From Tetrahymena elliotti 4EA (lineage: Eukaryota > Ciliophora > Oligohymenophorea > Hymenostomatida > Tetrahymenidae), in contig JH720388.1 in NCBI GenBank assembly GCA_000231825.2, positions 1 through 64,000 on the forward strand: a DNA stretch of 64,000 bases, given 5' to 3'. The notes beneath the pieces are model-generated. The model was not told where the DNA came from. It made no database searches and was given only the letters and a program-made list of their open reading frames with translations. This document shows, piece by piece, positions 12,001-25,000 of this stretch (position 1 is its first letter; every line of letters starts with the position of its first letter). A program made the translations under genes and the position numbers.

Positions 12001-15000
12001 AAATTCGTTTACCTACCACCTCTAAGAGGAGCATCAGCATTAACAGCTTTAGATATAAGCAATAATTATTAAAAATAAGTGCTAAATTATAGTTAGATTG
12101 TTGCCTTTAGTGAGTAAAGTTTTATAATCAAATATCTTTCACTCTACTATGAAATAAGTTTTAAAAATTATACTAACACCAGTATTAGTGTCCCTCTATA
12201 AGCTTCTTTCAAAAATTAAAATATGCTATAATTTTAAGACTATTATTACTTAGTTACTACTGACTAATAAAGTGTAATTGCCTTTAACTTATTCATATAA
12301 AATAAATATTTCATTTATATAATTAATATTATTTTTAACTTAACATCTAATGAATAATAATAATAATTCTAAATAAATTAAATAAAATATTGTTTTCAAA
12401 AAATAATTTATTTTACAGATTTATATTAAAATTAATTTTAAAATAGGAACAATATTTATTTGATGTTAAGAATTAGTAAGCAGTTTCCACCTTATTTGCT
12501 CCCTTCCAAAGTACAAATCAGCAAATTATAGATAATATGATTATGTCATTTGATAGCACATTTATCAGTGGCTAGATTATTGCAAATTCTATTTAAACAT
12601 TGTCTTTAGGTGAAGAGCAGTATTATAATACCTAACAAGATAGTTAGAGTATTATTTTAATTATGGATGGATCTTTGTACATAGATTTATACACGAATGA
12701 ACTCTTTAATTTAAGTAAAATTTTTTACATTTAATTTTTAAAAACGAAAAAAAAATTAACAACTTTAATCAATCAAATACAAATTTTTTTTTTGAGTAGC
12801 TGACATTGATTAACCCATTGAGCAGGGGGAATTTTTTAAAAATATTAAATGGAAACTTAATAAAAAAATATATTTCACTGATAAACTTTTATCTTATATT
12901 GACAACTATTAAAATTATGACACCTGGCTTTAAGAAATAATAAATTAGACAATTAATTATATTAAATAAAAAATTAAAAAGCAATGGTAGATGATTCTTT
13001 GACAGGCTAAAACAGACTTTTTAATATTGGCGATGGATAATACTTGCTAAAAAATGAAAATTTAGAGTATTTGGTAGCAGATAAAGAATCAAATATCATC
13101 CACCAATTTACTAACCAAACATAAGTTATATACTTTTAGGAAGTAGATGCTTTTGTTTCTGTAGACTAAAATGGATAGATTTAATTTATAAGAAGGATTG
13201 ATTATTAAGTGTAAAAGTTAAATTTAAATTTAACAGATCAATCAAGTACTATATTCAATGAGGCTAGTATAAAATCTAGAAATAGTATATTGATGAGAGT
13301 ATAAATTAAATAGACTTATAAAATGTATCTTTACAATTTTTTAACATAATCTCTAAGCTAAGTGATATTTTAAGACATTTTATTCTATAGCAATGATTAT
13401 TCTTACTAATTGATATCATAAAATGATATAATTGTAATATTTTTATCCCAATCTTATAATATGATCTAAATATAGCAAGATAGCAAATACTAAATATTGT
13501 AGTATTAACAGTATACTGCAGAATTTAATAAATACTACGTATATAATTCCATGTTTTTTGATAGTCAGCTAAGCTTGTTTCTCATGTTCTAAGTTTCTGC
13601 ATCCACTTTCAGAGTTTTTAATTTTAATTTAAACTAGATTTGCTATTTTAACTTTTAAGCTGTTTTTAAGCGCTAACATTCTTTACGAGACTAAGTAATT
13701 TTTTAAATTAAATCAATCTTTTTAACTCATTTCAAGCATAATTTTAATTTGATAAAACCTTAATAAACTTTCAATTACAATTTATTTTTAGTTGATAATA
13801 AATCTATTGATTTTTCATAAAAAATAATTAAAATTTTTTTTTTAAGTAATTTATTATAGTCACTCAAAACTCTATTTATAAGATTTAATACAAAGATTGC
13901 ACTATTTAGAGCTCTTAGCTGTAAGGTATTTAGTTTAAGTTATCTGGTAGTAGGTAGTTACCTGTATTTGTGTATACTGATTTTGATTTAGATACAATTG
14001 TCATTGTAAGTCAAAATAGGCTCAATGTCTTTTAATATTCTACTCTAAAATATCTTAATAGTGTAGATTATCCTACTTATGACCTTTTTGTATAGTCTTT
14101 GTATCTTCTATTTTCAAATTCTTTATCAATTTTATCAGTAAATCAACTTATTCTGATCGACCTTTGGAGTCCTATTTTTACAAAATTTTAGGCTAGCAAT
14201 TTAAAAAACGTTGAGAGCAACTTCATGTATAATTAAGATTCAAATACTCTTATATTCTTTAACTACGATAAAGGTGTAATAAATATTCATGATTATCAAA
14301 GTTAAAAGATAATAAACTAAATAAAAATGGATGAAACTTTATCAGCAACATATTATTCATCTTTAATTTTCAAAATAGATTACTCTAGAATACTTGCTAT
14401 AGCATCAAATACAGAATTCTACATATTTGATTTCATAAATAATAAATAAATAAAATATGAATCTCTATCTTTTAACTGCTATCTTTACTCTAACTATACT
14501 CAAGATATCTACTGTTTGGAGAGAGATTAAACTTTAAAATAATTTAATTATACTACTTTAAATTTTGAAATTCTCATAAAGTTTGGTTTGAATCAGTTGT
14601 AAATCTAACAGTTTTATCCTTTAAGTTAATAAATCTTAGCATTCAAAGACACCTCAGGAGGAGTCTTTTTTTATAATACAAATAGCTCATTAATTTCAAC
14701 CATATTTCAATTCAATTATTAAATTAATAAAGTAATTTATTACCTATTTATTCTAAAAATATTTTAACTCATTCATTAATTTATTAGATAAATTAAGTCG
14801 GGAATTACATAATTATCTTATCTTAGAAGGCTCAGCTGAATATTCTTCTTCTAGATGATAAAAAAGATGTTTAGAATATAAAATAAGTATTCTAATACAC
14901 AAGAGCTGGATCTAATATTCTAGATTTTATAGTTATTACATATGAAAGCTCATTCACAATATTAGTAGCTACAAGCCTTTCTATTTAAATTTTTAACATG

Positions 15001-18000
15001 CAGACTAATGTTTCAATAGGTAATTTACCTATACCCTGCTAAAGTAACTTGAAATTAAAATTAGAAAATAGTTATCTCTATTTAATTTGTAGATTTTAAG
15101 TTACTGTATTAGATTAAAGGTCATTAAAGTTCATAAATTATTTTAAAGTAAATTAATTTACTTATTCAAATCTTAGAGATGTTAAATAAATATATCAAGA
15201 TATATTTGCACTTTAGCTCTTCAATGATTTACTATTAATTAAATTGAATAAGCAGGAATCAATTTTACTTGATTCATTTTAAGATCTTAATAATCCCTAA
15301 GTATATTTCGTTAATTTCATTTTTCAAGATAAATTAAAGTAATAAGTTCAATAAATAAATCTCAAATGCTTTACTGATACTAATCTTGTAGACATTAATT
15401 ATATAATCCTTGGTAACACCTACTAGACTGATAAAGTCTTATTAACATTAGTTTAGTCATCTCACATCTATTATGATACTTTATAGGTAATTAATAATAT
15501 ATCTTTTAAAATACTCAATTTTAATATTTTTCTGTCTTCACAAAATAATATTCAATACAAATTAGCTATTTATTAAGAGTTAAGAGCTTTTCTTTCTAAT
15601 TTAAAATTTATTTAAATAGAATTAAGATATTTTTTTAAGTTTTTCAATTGATCTGAATTCAAAATTTTTTCAATAAAATTTATAAAAATAGAATGTAGAT
15701 TTTTAGAGGAGAGTTTATATATAAAACTAGAAACTATCTAAATATCTGGTAGATATGAAAATTTAAGATTCAGAAATACTGTAATTATAAATATTATATG
15801 ATATATTTAACTAAGACTCTATTGTAGCATACTAATTTAAAATAGAAGAGAACGATTCAAGTAGTTATAATAAAGGAAGAGCAATTTTAAGCAATAACTA
15901 GTTTATATTACTTTAATTCTATCATATAAGTTTTTAGAATATATCTCTTTAGCTAAAGTTATATCAAAACAATATTTTACTGAATCCATTTAAAAACTTG
16001 AAAACAATTTAGTTTAGTGATGTCGAGTTAACGTTTTTCTCTGATGCTTTATCATCACTTCTAATTAATGATTTAGATTAATTGATTTTAGATTAAATTT
16101 ATATAGAAAATCAAACTATTAATGGTACTTACAACACTATTTACATTAGAAACATTGAAAATGTTTTAGTTTAAAATTTAGTTATCAAAAATAGTCAGGT
16201 TATAAGTTAACCTCTCTTCATTTTCGAATAAGTAATTAACATAACATTATCAAATATTAATTTACAAAGCCTTCAAATACATTAGAGTATTTTCAATTTT
16301 ATTGAGTGTTAAAATATTATCATTGAAGATGTTATCATATCAAAATCATCAATTCATACTTCAAGTCTATTTTAAATTTTAAAATCTGATTCTATTTTAA
16401 TTAATTAATTAAACGCTACTCAAATTGGTGATAGAAACCTAAGATTTTTATAAGAAAATCCATCATAATTAACTGAAAAGGCTATCTAAAATACTTAGAT
16501 TTAGTCTTTGATTAATTGCTGGGGTTGTTAAAATTTAACTATTTCAAATAGTTTATTTTAAAAATTTGAAAACATACGTATTTTACACACTAACCACTAC
16601 TCTAATGGAACTAAATTGTAATATTTTAGCAATGAGTTATCTTTGAGAAATGTTATTGTAAATGGGTCAGTGTTTTCTAACCCGAACGATTTTGTTTTTT
16701 CAATAACCTCTATCCAAGTAATTTTTGAGGGCTTAATCTTGAATAACATAAACAGCTTTAATGATATAATTAACATATCTGTTAAGGAGAAGGTTTTCAT
16801 AAATATTTCTAAAATTGAAAATATAAACTTGGTTGAAGGAAGTACTATTTTATTGTAAGAAGGATAGATGGAAATTATTTCTACAAATTTTACAATCTTA
16901 ACATCTTAAGGCTCTCCTTGTGCTATTAATATAATAAAATCTGATAATATTGTAATAAATAAATGCAATTTTATTAGCTTAGACAGTACAAAAATCTTAG
17001 ATAATTTTAATAGCAAAAAGAGCTAGTAAGCAGGAGGAGCAATTAAAATAAAAAATGCAAATGTAACTATTGAATCAAGTTATTTTGAAAAATGTAAATC
17101 TAATTTATCAGGAGGAGCAATTATATTTTAATCCTCACCAATTAACATGATCTAAATTAATTATTCCATATTTTTGGACAATGAGTCTGTTTAAAACTCA
17201 GGAGGAGCTCTTTATATCTCATCATCAAATTACATTGCAATAACTCATAGCAGATTTAGTAATAATAAGGCAGTTTCTTCAAAAGGTGGAGCTATTTATT
17301 TTGAATAGTGCTAAATTGTTGAATTCTCAAATTCAAATTTTACTAAAAATTTTGCAGATGTTGGTGGATCAATATATCATCAAGAAATTGTTTCAAATTT
17401 ATTAGAAAAGTCCTTACTTGCATAAAATAAAATAAATTTTATTGATAATCATGGTAAATACTATTAAACATATTTATTTTATTTAATTTTTTTTTGAACA
17501 AAGCTTCATTTTATGGTTAAAATATTGGGTCAATACCATTTTGGATAGGAATTTCAGAAATTCCTGATACTAAAGCGCTTAAATTAGTTCAAAATTATTC
17601 TATTTATAATATTTCCAGTGGAAACTATTTAGATCATACTTTATACTTAAACTTTTTTGATGAAGAAGGAAATCCTTTTAATTTCAAAGATTCCATTAAA
17701 AAGGAATAAAATTTAATTAACTTTTAATTTTAACTTAACTATTAGGACAATAGCTAAATAATAATTTAAGAAGGATTAAATGCCATTTTTAATGATACTA
17801 TAGGATTGTTTCAGGTGAATTTTTTATCTATTTACAAAAAATCTTAAAATTAAACAATATATCTTATCTCTAACTCAATTCAATAAGAAACTTCCCTAAA
17901 GATTCCCTTATACTTATTCTTTAGAGACTGTGTGATTGGTGAAATCCCTATAGAAAAATATAAATTCATTCAGTAATAATACTTTAAATATTTATTTTAA

Positions 18001-20931
18001 TTCATTTTTTAATAAAAATAAAAGATGTAGTCAATGCATAGAAGGAAAATACTCTCTTAAGACTCCAGATATGATAGATGATTTAAATTAGCTATAGTGT
18101 CAAGCTTGTCCTATATAAGCAAGTTACTGTAAAGGGAGCTAAATAAGATTAAAAGATGGCTACTGGAGAGAAAGTACAATAACAGATAAAATCTACAGTT
18201 GTTACTTTGATAGATGCTCAAGTGAAAATCCTGGAAGTAAGTTTGGGTGCTTAGAAGGATATATAGGACCTCTTTGTAATAGTTGTGATAACTAAGGAAT
18301 AGTTTGGAGTAAATAATATGGATAAAGAAATGACGAGTGCCATATCTGTAGTTAATAGATATAATAAATTTTATTTTTTGGCTTTTTTTTACTGATTTAT
18401 AGCTTTTATATCACATAGAGCTTGGTGAAAGTAATGAAAACAAAAATTAACATACAAAAATTAATTTTACTTAAATAAATTGATTTATTTTTCACAAGCA
18501 AATCTAGCTCTTATGGGAATGATCTTTCTTTATGGTATAAAATTTTTATAAACTACCTTTAGATTTTATCCTGTTTAAGATATTTTAGTTTTTCTATTCC
18601 AACTTCAATTGATACCTCTCTTGCATTAGTAGGTGATCCTACTTAAATTACAATAACTTCTTTGGATTGTCTATTAGAAATATCTGAATAATATCCAATT
18701 TGGGTTCATAGAATCTTCACTTAATTATTTAGTATTTGTTTAATTTTCATTCTAACAAACACAGGAATATTATTTAGTTTGAAATTATAAAATAAAAAAA
18801 AGAATGTATTCAAACAGTTACCATAAATACTTAGAATGTCTATTGTTTTCATCTACCTTTTCTATCAGCCATCAATGGTAATAATTTCATCACACTTTTT
18901 TATTCTCATTCATGTTATCAATTAATAACAATTAATTTTGTAATAATACTTCTTAAAATAAAAACATAACATTTTTTATAAAAGATCTAATTTAAAATTG
19001 AATAAATTAATTACATTATCTTTAAAAAAGTCAAAAATAATAATTGAGAGCACAATCTGTGTACAGATAGGATAACACTACTTTTTAAAATCAGATTACA
19101 GCTAACAATGCTACAATCATTATCATTTAATTTATACATTTGGATTCTTAACTCCAATACTTTTTATTTGGTTGATTTTCATTCCCTTGATTATTTTTTG
19201 TAAGCTAAAATCTCTAAACACTAAAAATTATAAGGATATTGACTTAGGAAATAATATTAATAACATCCTAACTTATGGCATAATTTATACTGGTTATAAA
19301 AAGCAGTTTTATTACTGGGAAATAATAAAAATATTACATAAATTCTTGCTAATGGTATTAATTAACTTAAATTTAAATGATCAAATAAAAATATTGATGA
19401 TTATTATAACTATCATTCTTTATTAATTCTTTCTTTAGTAAAAGCAGCCTCATAAAAATATTAATTAAATAAATGTTGAAAAAAAAATAACTTTCAATCT
19501 TATTTTCATCTATTTGCTATCTGCTGTTGCTTTATTGAGTGATAATTTTCAGTTATAAACCTTTAAGTATTTAACAATTGCAATTATTGTATTTTTAAAT
19601 ATAATTTCAATTTTAATTATTTGCTCTGTTCTCATATAAAATTTCATATTTTAATGCTCAAATGATAAGTTAGCATCAAACAAACTTAAAACCTACCTCT
19701 TCAAACTTAAATAGAAATACCCTCTAGCTTTAAACTTTATAAATTTTAAAGTCTTAGGTGCTATTGAAATTCATAGATTATGGAAAAAAGTAATATTAGC
19801 TTACAGGAATCGTGATTTTAGTCAACCTAAATAAAGTTAAGTGTAAATAAAAAATAAAACAAATTATTTAAAAGATCATAATCAATAAAATTACATTTAA
19901 TCTATTTAGGGTTGCAATAGCCCAAGCTTTGATCCAATAGTAAATAATTAATTTAATTGAGCTAAAATTCATTTTTCAACAATATATATAGATAGAATCT
20001 CCTTTATCACAGGCTTCATAGGGTTTTTAGACTAATGATTAAAAAATTACTGATTAGATGGAAGAACAAATATAAAATGCTGTAAAATCATAAGAACATG
20101 TAAGAAAATATTTTTTGATAAAATTAGAAATTTTAAAGTCAAAGTCAGAAAAAATTTTGAGTTCATTTTAATTAAAAAATATCTTTTTTATTTATAAAAT
20201 ATTAACTTTTAAAGAAAGATGCATATTGCAAACCTAAAAAATTTAAATTGGGCTGAAAGTTTAATAATTTCATAGATTAACTATTCTTAAGGATAATTTT
20301 TTAAAAGAAATCTTTAAGTTAAATTAAATTAAAGCTGAGATTTATCTTTAAAAATAAAGATTAATCAAATTAAATTGTATTTTTTTGGTTAAAAATAACT
20401 CATTCACTTTTTGAAATAATTAAAAATCAATAGTGAATAAGGAAATTTCCAAATTTTTTGTTTCTTAGATTTTACTTTTTTGTTGGTTGATTTTAAAAGA
20501 AATTTAGTTTTTTGAAAATTTATTTTTAAAAAAGTTAAAGATTTTAAGTTAATATAATTCTGAAAGATTGTTAGATTAAAAGTAAGAAGAGTAAAAGCCA
20601 CCTTCATAAAACTCATAATTTGAATTAAAGAAATTAACATCTGAAGTAAGAATTATTTGAAAAATATGTTTTAAATTACTTTAACAAAAAAGGTTAACAA
20701 AAACGCTCTACTATTAGAGAATGAGGAAGATATCAATCATCTGTGGTGTTCGTCATAGGAGATGAATTTTGTAATTTAATTAAAATACTTTTTTATTTTA
20801 AATTAAAGAATTCTTAATTAATTTTTATCATAAATTAGATATAATCTATTGGATCAAATAATTTTGATAATATTATTGCACAGAATAAATTTTTTGATAA
20901 TAATCCCTCCAAAGTTAATAAACTACAATGA
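9063..20931 (+). CDS. Giant surface membrane protein, family copy A (multi-exon)
   Basis: It starts at ATG 9063 (signal peptide MITYLVLQIIILASVRG) and ends at TGA 20929-20931, with roughly 3,000-3,600 codons after splicing. Resolved introns keep the frame exactly: 9249-9299, 9690-9733, 10643-10698, 10790-10900, 12274-12446, 12715-12981 and 13791-13846. More lie downstream, for example near 17455-17510 and 17971-18023. Order of parts: (1) Cys-rich furin/EGF-like repeats (about residues 25-160); (2) a long beta-propeller-like region without classic WD signatures; (3) a beta-helix with repeated GGAI and SGGA motifs at about 17.0-17.4 kb, as in pectin-lyase-fold and Pmp-like adhesins; (4) a Cys block with 'EGYIGPLCNSC'; (5) several membrane helices with the ciliate motif 'TGYKKQFYYWE'; (6) a charged cytoplasmic tail ending SKVNKLQ. 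A receptor or adhesin at the cell surface is inferred, and no ligand can be named. Gene B is its close paralogue. Confidence 0.8.
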
Positions 20932-21299
20932 AAATAAATTAAAATTTAATTGTCTTTATATGAATGTAAAAATTTATTTTTAAAATTTTAAAAATTATTC
21001 AAATATTATATTATTTTTGTTAAAAATATAAGCAGTATTTTTTATCAACAAAAATCAAATAAAAATTATTTTATGAAATATTTATTTTAGAATATTAAAT
21101 AAAGTTTATTTAGCTTAGTCAAATGTTAGTGAGTTAATTGATCTTTTATCTATCTGTAAATTATTTATTTTTTTTTGCTCAAATATAATTATAATTAAAA
21201 TTAATCAAAGGACTAATTAATTACACACTTCCTTAGTAAAAAAATACTTTAATAAAATTTATAAAATCAAGAATTAATGTTTTTATTTTGTTTAAAATA

Positions 21300-21790
21300 G
21301 TTTTTATTATTTTTTTGTTTTGGATTTCTTGAGTTGGTAAATAAAAATGAAAAAACGTTGGAAGGTTTTTAAATTTGAGAGTGGTTTTAAAAAGTTAGTT
21401 AAAATAAATAAATGAAATAAGTAAATTTTAATGAAGTAATTAATTTTTATTATTTTGAGATGCTTATTGAATACCTGTTCTTTTCAAGATTTTTGTTTTG
21501 CTCTAAACACTATTTATAATAAATTTTCTTCATTAATAAGATTGAAGATTTATGCTGGCTTTTAATTTTGAAGATGCTATTTTTCATAGTTAGTTAGTTA
21601 GTTAAAATAATTGAAAGTGATAACTTTTAATTAAGAAATTAATTTTGATTTTTTTTTTCAGATGTTCATTAAATATCTGTATTTTTAAAGATTTTTCTTT
21701 TACTTAAATATTATTTATTATTATTGTTAATCTGTTAATCAAATAATTATATTTATGATTTTTATTCAATATTCCCATTTGAAAATTAGA
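21300..21790. repeat. Spacer repeat, two units
   Basis: Each unit contains the landmarks 'gttagttaaaataa', 'gaagtaattaatttt...gatg(c/t)tt(a)ttgaatacctgt', 'aaagatttttcttt', 'ctaaacactatttataat' and 'aatcaaataattatatttatgattttta'. The same unit recurs four times at 35030-36240. The second copy carries a (tagt)n run at about 21589-21605. Confidence 0.6.
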
Positions 21791-22096
21791 GGTTGCTACA
21801 TGAATCTTTAATGATAAAATTAGAAATTTTTATGATTGTTAAATATAATATTCATTTAGATAAACAATAAAATAGAATAAAAATAATGTAAGAAAGGTTA
21901 AATAATAAAGTACTTGCTTTTTATATTAAGCACTAAGTAAATTACTTTAGGCTTTTAAATGAATATTGTAGTTACTTTTAAATTTAGTTAAGAATGTCAA
22001 GAATAAAAAGAATGTGTTTAAAAAATTACATCAATCACTTTTTATTTTAGTAAATAATTCAAATTAAAAAATATCAAAAGAAAATAAAATCTGGAT
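21776..22096 (+). repeat. 5' flank block shared by genes B and C
   Basis: 'ccatttgaaaatt...gctacatgaatcttta...gataaaattag(a/g)aatttttat...aatagaataaaaataatgtaagaaa...aggcttttaaatgaat' is shared with 36203-36460, immediately 5' of copy C. It covers the region just upstream of both start codons, so the promoter was duplicated with the gene. No specific factor site is recognised. Confidence 0.6.
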
Positions 22097-25000
22097 ATGA
22101 TAATTTATATATCTCTTTAAATTATATTACTAGTTATAGCTAAGGGATAACCATAAATTAAATGCAAATCCTAAAACTCATTTTATGATCTAACACTTTA
22201 GGATTGTGGTGTTTGTACTACTTTATGTGGTACTTGTGAAGATAATTATTCTTGTTTAGACTGCCTACCTTAGTCCTTTCTTGTATGCAACGAGTTATTT
22301 ATATAAATTGATTAATATCCAATTTTTATATTTAGGATTAGAATTCTTAAAACTGTTCACCGAAATGCAGCAATGGAGATCAATCTTAAGATTTTTATAA
22401 AATATGTATTCCATGCTAAGTTTAAAACTGTCAGGTTTGTTCTTATGAAGGAGATCTTTGCACATAATGTAAAAACGGCTGGTACTTATCAGAAGACCAA
22501 AAATTTTGCCTCAAAGAAGAATGCATGGGTAATATATAAAGCTATTTTAATTCAGAAACAGGAGAATGCACAACAAACTGCCCAGACTAAGTTGATATGA
22601 ATACCAAACAGTGTACGAATTTAAAGAAATTTGGCTAAATTTAAACTTTTGCAAGTAGGAGTAAGGCTTAATAGTCAAATATAAAAGAAATATTCTATTA
22701 TGAAAAAATAGACAATAACGAAATCGTAAAATTAAAGTAATTAAATTCTTTAACAAATTTTAATTTAATACAAAAGGTGATAACACTAGATGATTAATCA
22801 GCAATCTTTTATTCTTATCCATAACTAGTTCCTTAGCATTTAGTAGGCATAATTGATGGTGAATATTAACTTTCTGTATAAATAAATGGAATTATCTATC
22901 TACTTTCAAAAAAAAATATTCAAGCAATTAATTTAGAGAAGTTAAACATTAGATTGATTACTCAGCTTAAATGGTTTGATATTTTATCATTTTCTAAAAC
23001 TACTTTTTATGGGATTTCAGAAGGTAAATTTTATATCTTTAACTACTTGGAAGAAAAAGAACAAATCTACTAATATAATGAGATCTAATAGATTGAATTT
23101 AATCCTTTTCAATTTAACCAAACTGGTAGGATTTTATAAAATTTACATGAAAATAGAGATTAATCTACTAAAAATAGATTATTATAAGATCCTCCTCCTT
23201 CTGAGGACCCCTCGATCTCTTTAGACGACTAAGGGTGCTACATTATATCATAAAATAACTTAGATCTCTAACCTAATTTAGAATAAATAAATTTAATTCC
23301 TAGATTTGATTTGATAGAAAATAATAATAAGAAGATTCAATTACAATTTTAAAAATTTTAATTTGTTTCAGATTTTATCAATATAAACAAAATCTTAGTT
23401 GTCCTTTAACAAGAGTAGTATTACGATATATACTTATATAACATACAAAGCTCTATGTTAATCACAGCTCAATCACCTGAAAATTTATAATTACTTGATA
23501 GCTTCGAACTGGATGGTAAAATAAGGCTTATCAATGTCAAGGCTGACTATTTTTAAGGGATTTACTAGTCAGCTATTCTTTGTACGAATGTAACTTAAGA
23601 TAATTAAAATCCTGATAATTAATTTAACTTTGAATATGTAAGTATTTTGATTTAAGCAGAAGTAAATATTTTTATTTGAACTATTAAGATTTATTTTTTA
23701 AAATAGGACCAGCCACACTTTGCATAGTTAAGCTCTTCAGTTATTGAATACTTAATCAGTGATAACAAATAAACGCTAATAATAGCAACATACCAAGGTT
23801 TTTATTTTTTAATATATTAATAAAAATACTCTATTCCTTCTAAATTTTAACATGTTAGTCAATACTTTATAAATTTTTGGAGTTGAAAGAGAATCCCCTT
23901 TTCAAGAATAATAAAAATAATTGACTGTTACAAAGATTTGAGGGAATGCTTTAATGCATTATTTCATATGAGAATTGTAGTGCATAAAAGTTTTTGTTCA
24001 ATAATAAACTAGTGTGATGATAACTTAAAAATGGTCTTTGTATTCCCTCATTTATTTTAGTTTCTCTTAAGAATTAATTTTTAATACACTTTTTAGAAGA
24101 TAAAATAAAAATGATAATTATATTTTTTTTAAAAAAAGGATATGAAATAATTGACATTAGTCCTGACATAAGCTAGAAATAAACATCTTACAATGCAAAT
24201 AAAATATTTTTATTTTAAAATATAAAATAGTTAATGCAGTTTGGTCATTTAAAATTTATATCAAACGACCAAGCTTTGATTTATTAGATGGAAGATGACT
24301 TATATGAGATCCAATTATTAAATTTAAACGATGACGCCTTTTAAAATAATGTGACTCACTAATATATAGCTAGTTTGAATGCTGATAATTATAAAAACTT
24401 TCAGTTCAGCACAAATTAAATTAAAGTTGTGAATAATAATACAAATTTAATATTTTCATACTTAAATTAGCTTTAGCTAATCAATTTTCCAACCAAAAAT
24501 GATAATTTTTCTATTTTTTATAGCAGCTTTGTTGAATAAAATACCACTCAATAAATGAATGGAATATTTAAATTACTTTACTCTGGTGAAAGAAAAATGT
24601 TGATAATTGTATTTAATTTAGGATTTACACTTTTCTCAATAGAAGAATAAAAATAAATATTTGAGAAGAATATTAGATAAACTGTTTTTGATGCAGAAAT
24701 AATAGCTTAAAAATTAGTTGTGGCTTATAAAATTGAATCTAATTATAACTTTTTCTTATTTGGTTTAGACACTCTATAGATGTATTAATATGAGTTAGAG
24801 AGCTCAAGTATTGGTATAAACCTTGTAAAATAGTCAGATTAAAAATTTTTGACTATAGGAATTTATTATGATACTAAAATCCTCTTATTTTTTATTTCAT
24901 CTACAAAAAATGATGCATTTTCAATAAACGATACAATTTTCTAGTCTCAAAAATATACGAGAAGGGTTCTCCAAATTTTTAATAATTACAATTTTTGCAT

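Larger units (their letters stand above)
20932..22096. other. Spacer between family copies A and B
   Basis: No gene is present. It contains two copies of the ~220-260 bp spacer repeat (about 21300-21530 and 21530-21790) and, at 21776-22096, a block also found upstream of copy C. That block probably carries the promoter of gene B. Confidence 0.55.

Noticed and set aside
22373..22600. 75-codon standard-code ORF beginning MEINLKIF, with a similar one at 36735-36962
   Set aside because: It is out of frame with the Cys-rich exon of the family gene and appears in B and C only because they are paralogues. The Cys-rich frame is the coding one.
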